From Betaproteobacteria bacterium (GTDB taxonomy: Bacteria; Pseudomonadota; Gammaproteobacteria; Burkholderiales; Eutrophovitaceae): a stretch of DNA of 14,475 nucleotides. The DNA is taken from assembly GCA_009886305.1 (NCBI GenBank), contig QXZO01000146.1:1-14475 (forward strand), written 5' to 3'. This document shows, piece by piece, positions 13,879-14,475 of this stretch; position 1 is the first letter of the stretch; each line of letters opens with the position of its first letter. Under the pieces are notes generated by a model. It did no database searches. It had not been told where the DNA came from and saw only the letters and a program-made list of their open reading frames with translations. The position numbers and the translations under genes were made by a program.

Positions 13879-14475
13879 ATGATTAAGAAACTACAAGCTA
13901 AGATGAACGAGCTCGCGCAATCTAACTTGCTAAGACAAAAATGGATTGCACAGTCTCAAACGGGAACGCGCCAACTGATTGCTAGTGCTGATCATGCATT
14001 TTCGGATAATCATATTTTGTTCTGCTCTAATGATTATTTGGGTCTTGCTAGCCATCCGGATGTTCACGATGCCTTAAAGAAAGGGGTTGATCTGTGGGGT
14101 GCAGGTTCGGGGGCATCACATTTAATTAGTGGACATATGGAACCTCATGAGCAACTAGAGTTGATGCTCAGTGAATTATTTGCTCATTTAATTCCTGATA
14201 ATCTCTGTCTCACTTTTTCGACAGGTTATATGGCGAACCTGGCGGTCATGACGGCATTAGGAGATCGTGATTGTACAATTTTTTCGGATGAGCTTAATCA
14301 TGCTTCTTTAATTGACGGAATTAGGTTGTGTAAAAGTGAGGTGTGTATATATAGACATCGTGATTATGATGCTTTGGAATCCTTACTTAAAAAAAATACA
14401 TCAGATACGCGGTTAATCGTCACTGATGGCGTGTTTAGTATGGACGGTGACGTAGCGCCACTGCCTGAGATAAGT
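13879..14475 (+). CDS. bioF: 8-amino-7-oxononanoate synthase (3' end missing)
   Basis: This PLP enzyme condenses pimeloyl-ACP (or CoA) with alanine to give KAPA, the substrate for the BioA step encoded just upstream. The ATG at 13879 lies 2 bp after the bioA stop, so translation is probably coupled. The frame is open to the last base: 199 codons, about half of a usual BioF of 380-400 residues. Visible family blocks are FCSNDYLGLASHP, GAGSGASHLISGH, the glycine-rich STGYMAN, SDELNHASLIDG and VTDGVFSMDGDVAPL. The last carries the aspartate that contacts the PLP ring. The catalytic lysine would lie beyond the window. More biotin genes may follow. Confidence 0.95.
   Translation, partial: MIKKLQAKMNELAQSNLLRQKWIAQSQTGTRQLIASADHAFSDNHILFCSNDYLGLASHPDVHDALKKGVDLWGAGSGASHLISGHMEPHEQLELMLSELFAHLIPDNLCLTFSTGYMANLAVMTALGDRDCTIFSDELNHASLIDGIRLCKSEVCIYRHRDYDALESLLKKNTSDTRLIVTDGVFSMDGDVAPLPEIS

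Overview
The window looks like the chromosome of a moderately low-GC gammaproteobacterium, probably marine or oligotrophic. The evidence is the gene set: a YheS-type ABC-F protein, a CorA-type channel, a PCu(A)C copper chaperone, gammaproteobacterial biotin enzymes, Sel1-repeat secreted proteins and a Zur-like operator. The species cannot be named from the sequence alone. There is no rRNA, tRNA, insertion sequence, CRISPR array, phage gene or transposase that I can see. All major genes read cleanly with no frameshift.

Left part (1-4640). The window opens inside an FtsX/MacB-fold ABC permease of the kind found in zinc-starvation operons. Next come a small secreted Sel1-repeat protein and a secreted cyclase-family (PF04199-like) hydrolase that ends at a strong terminator. 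Facing them on the minus strand is an outer-membrane beta-barrel (porin-like) gene with its own strong terminator. Two overlapping palindromic sites resembling Zur boxes lie about 50-95 bp upstream of its start. The left edge and this porin together suggest a zinc-limitation neighbourhood.

Middle (4640-10254). About 0.7 kb without a convincing gene precedes a DEAD-box RNA helicase whose motif II reads DETD. Then comes a probable three-gene transcription unit: a HupE/UreJ-family membrane protein with an extracytoplasmic domain, a PCu(A)C-type copper chaperone and a YheS-type ABC-F ATPase. A candidate promoter precedes it, with a strong stem-loop at the predicted 5' end of the transcript. The HupE-PCuAC pair is a plausible envelope metal-handling module.

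Right part (10255-14475). A second, longer secreted Sel1-repeat protein (minus strand) is divergent from a CorA/ZntB-family divalent cation channel. After that bioA and the first 199 codons of bioF sit 2 bp apart as a biotin operon that runs off the right edge.

The unifying theme is metal homeostasis in the envelope: zinc-type permease, Zur-like boxes, porin, HupE, PCuAC and CorA. No completely new defence or mobile system is visible. The most testable observations are the Zur-like double operator, the HupE-PCuAC pair with its 5' stem-loop, the DETD helicase, and the secreted cyclase with glutamines replacing two usual histidines.
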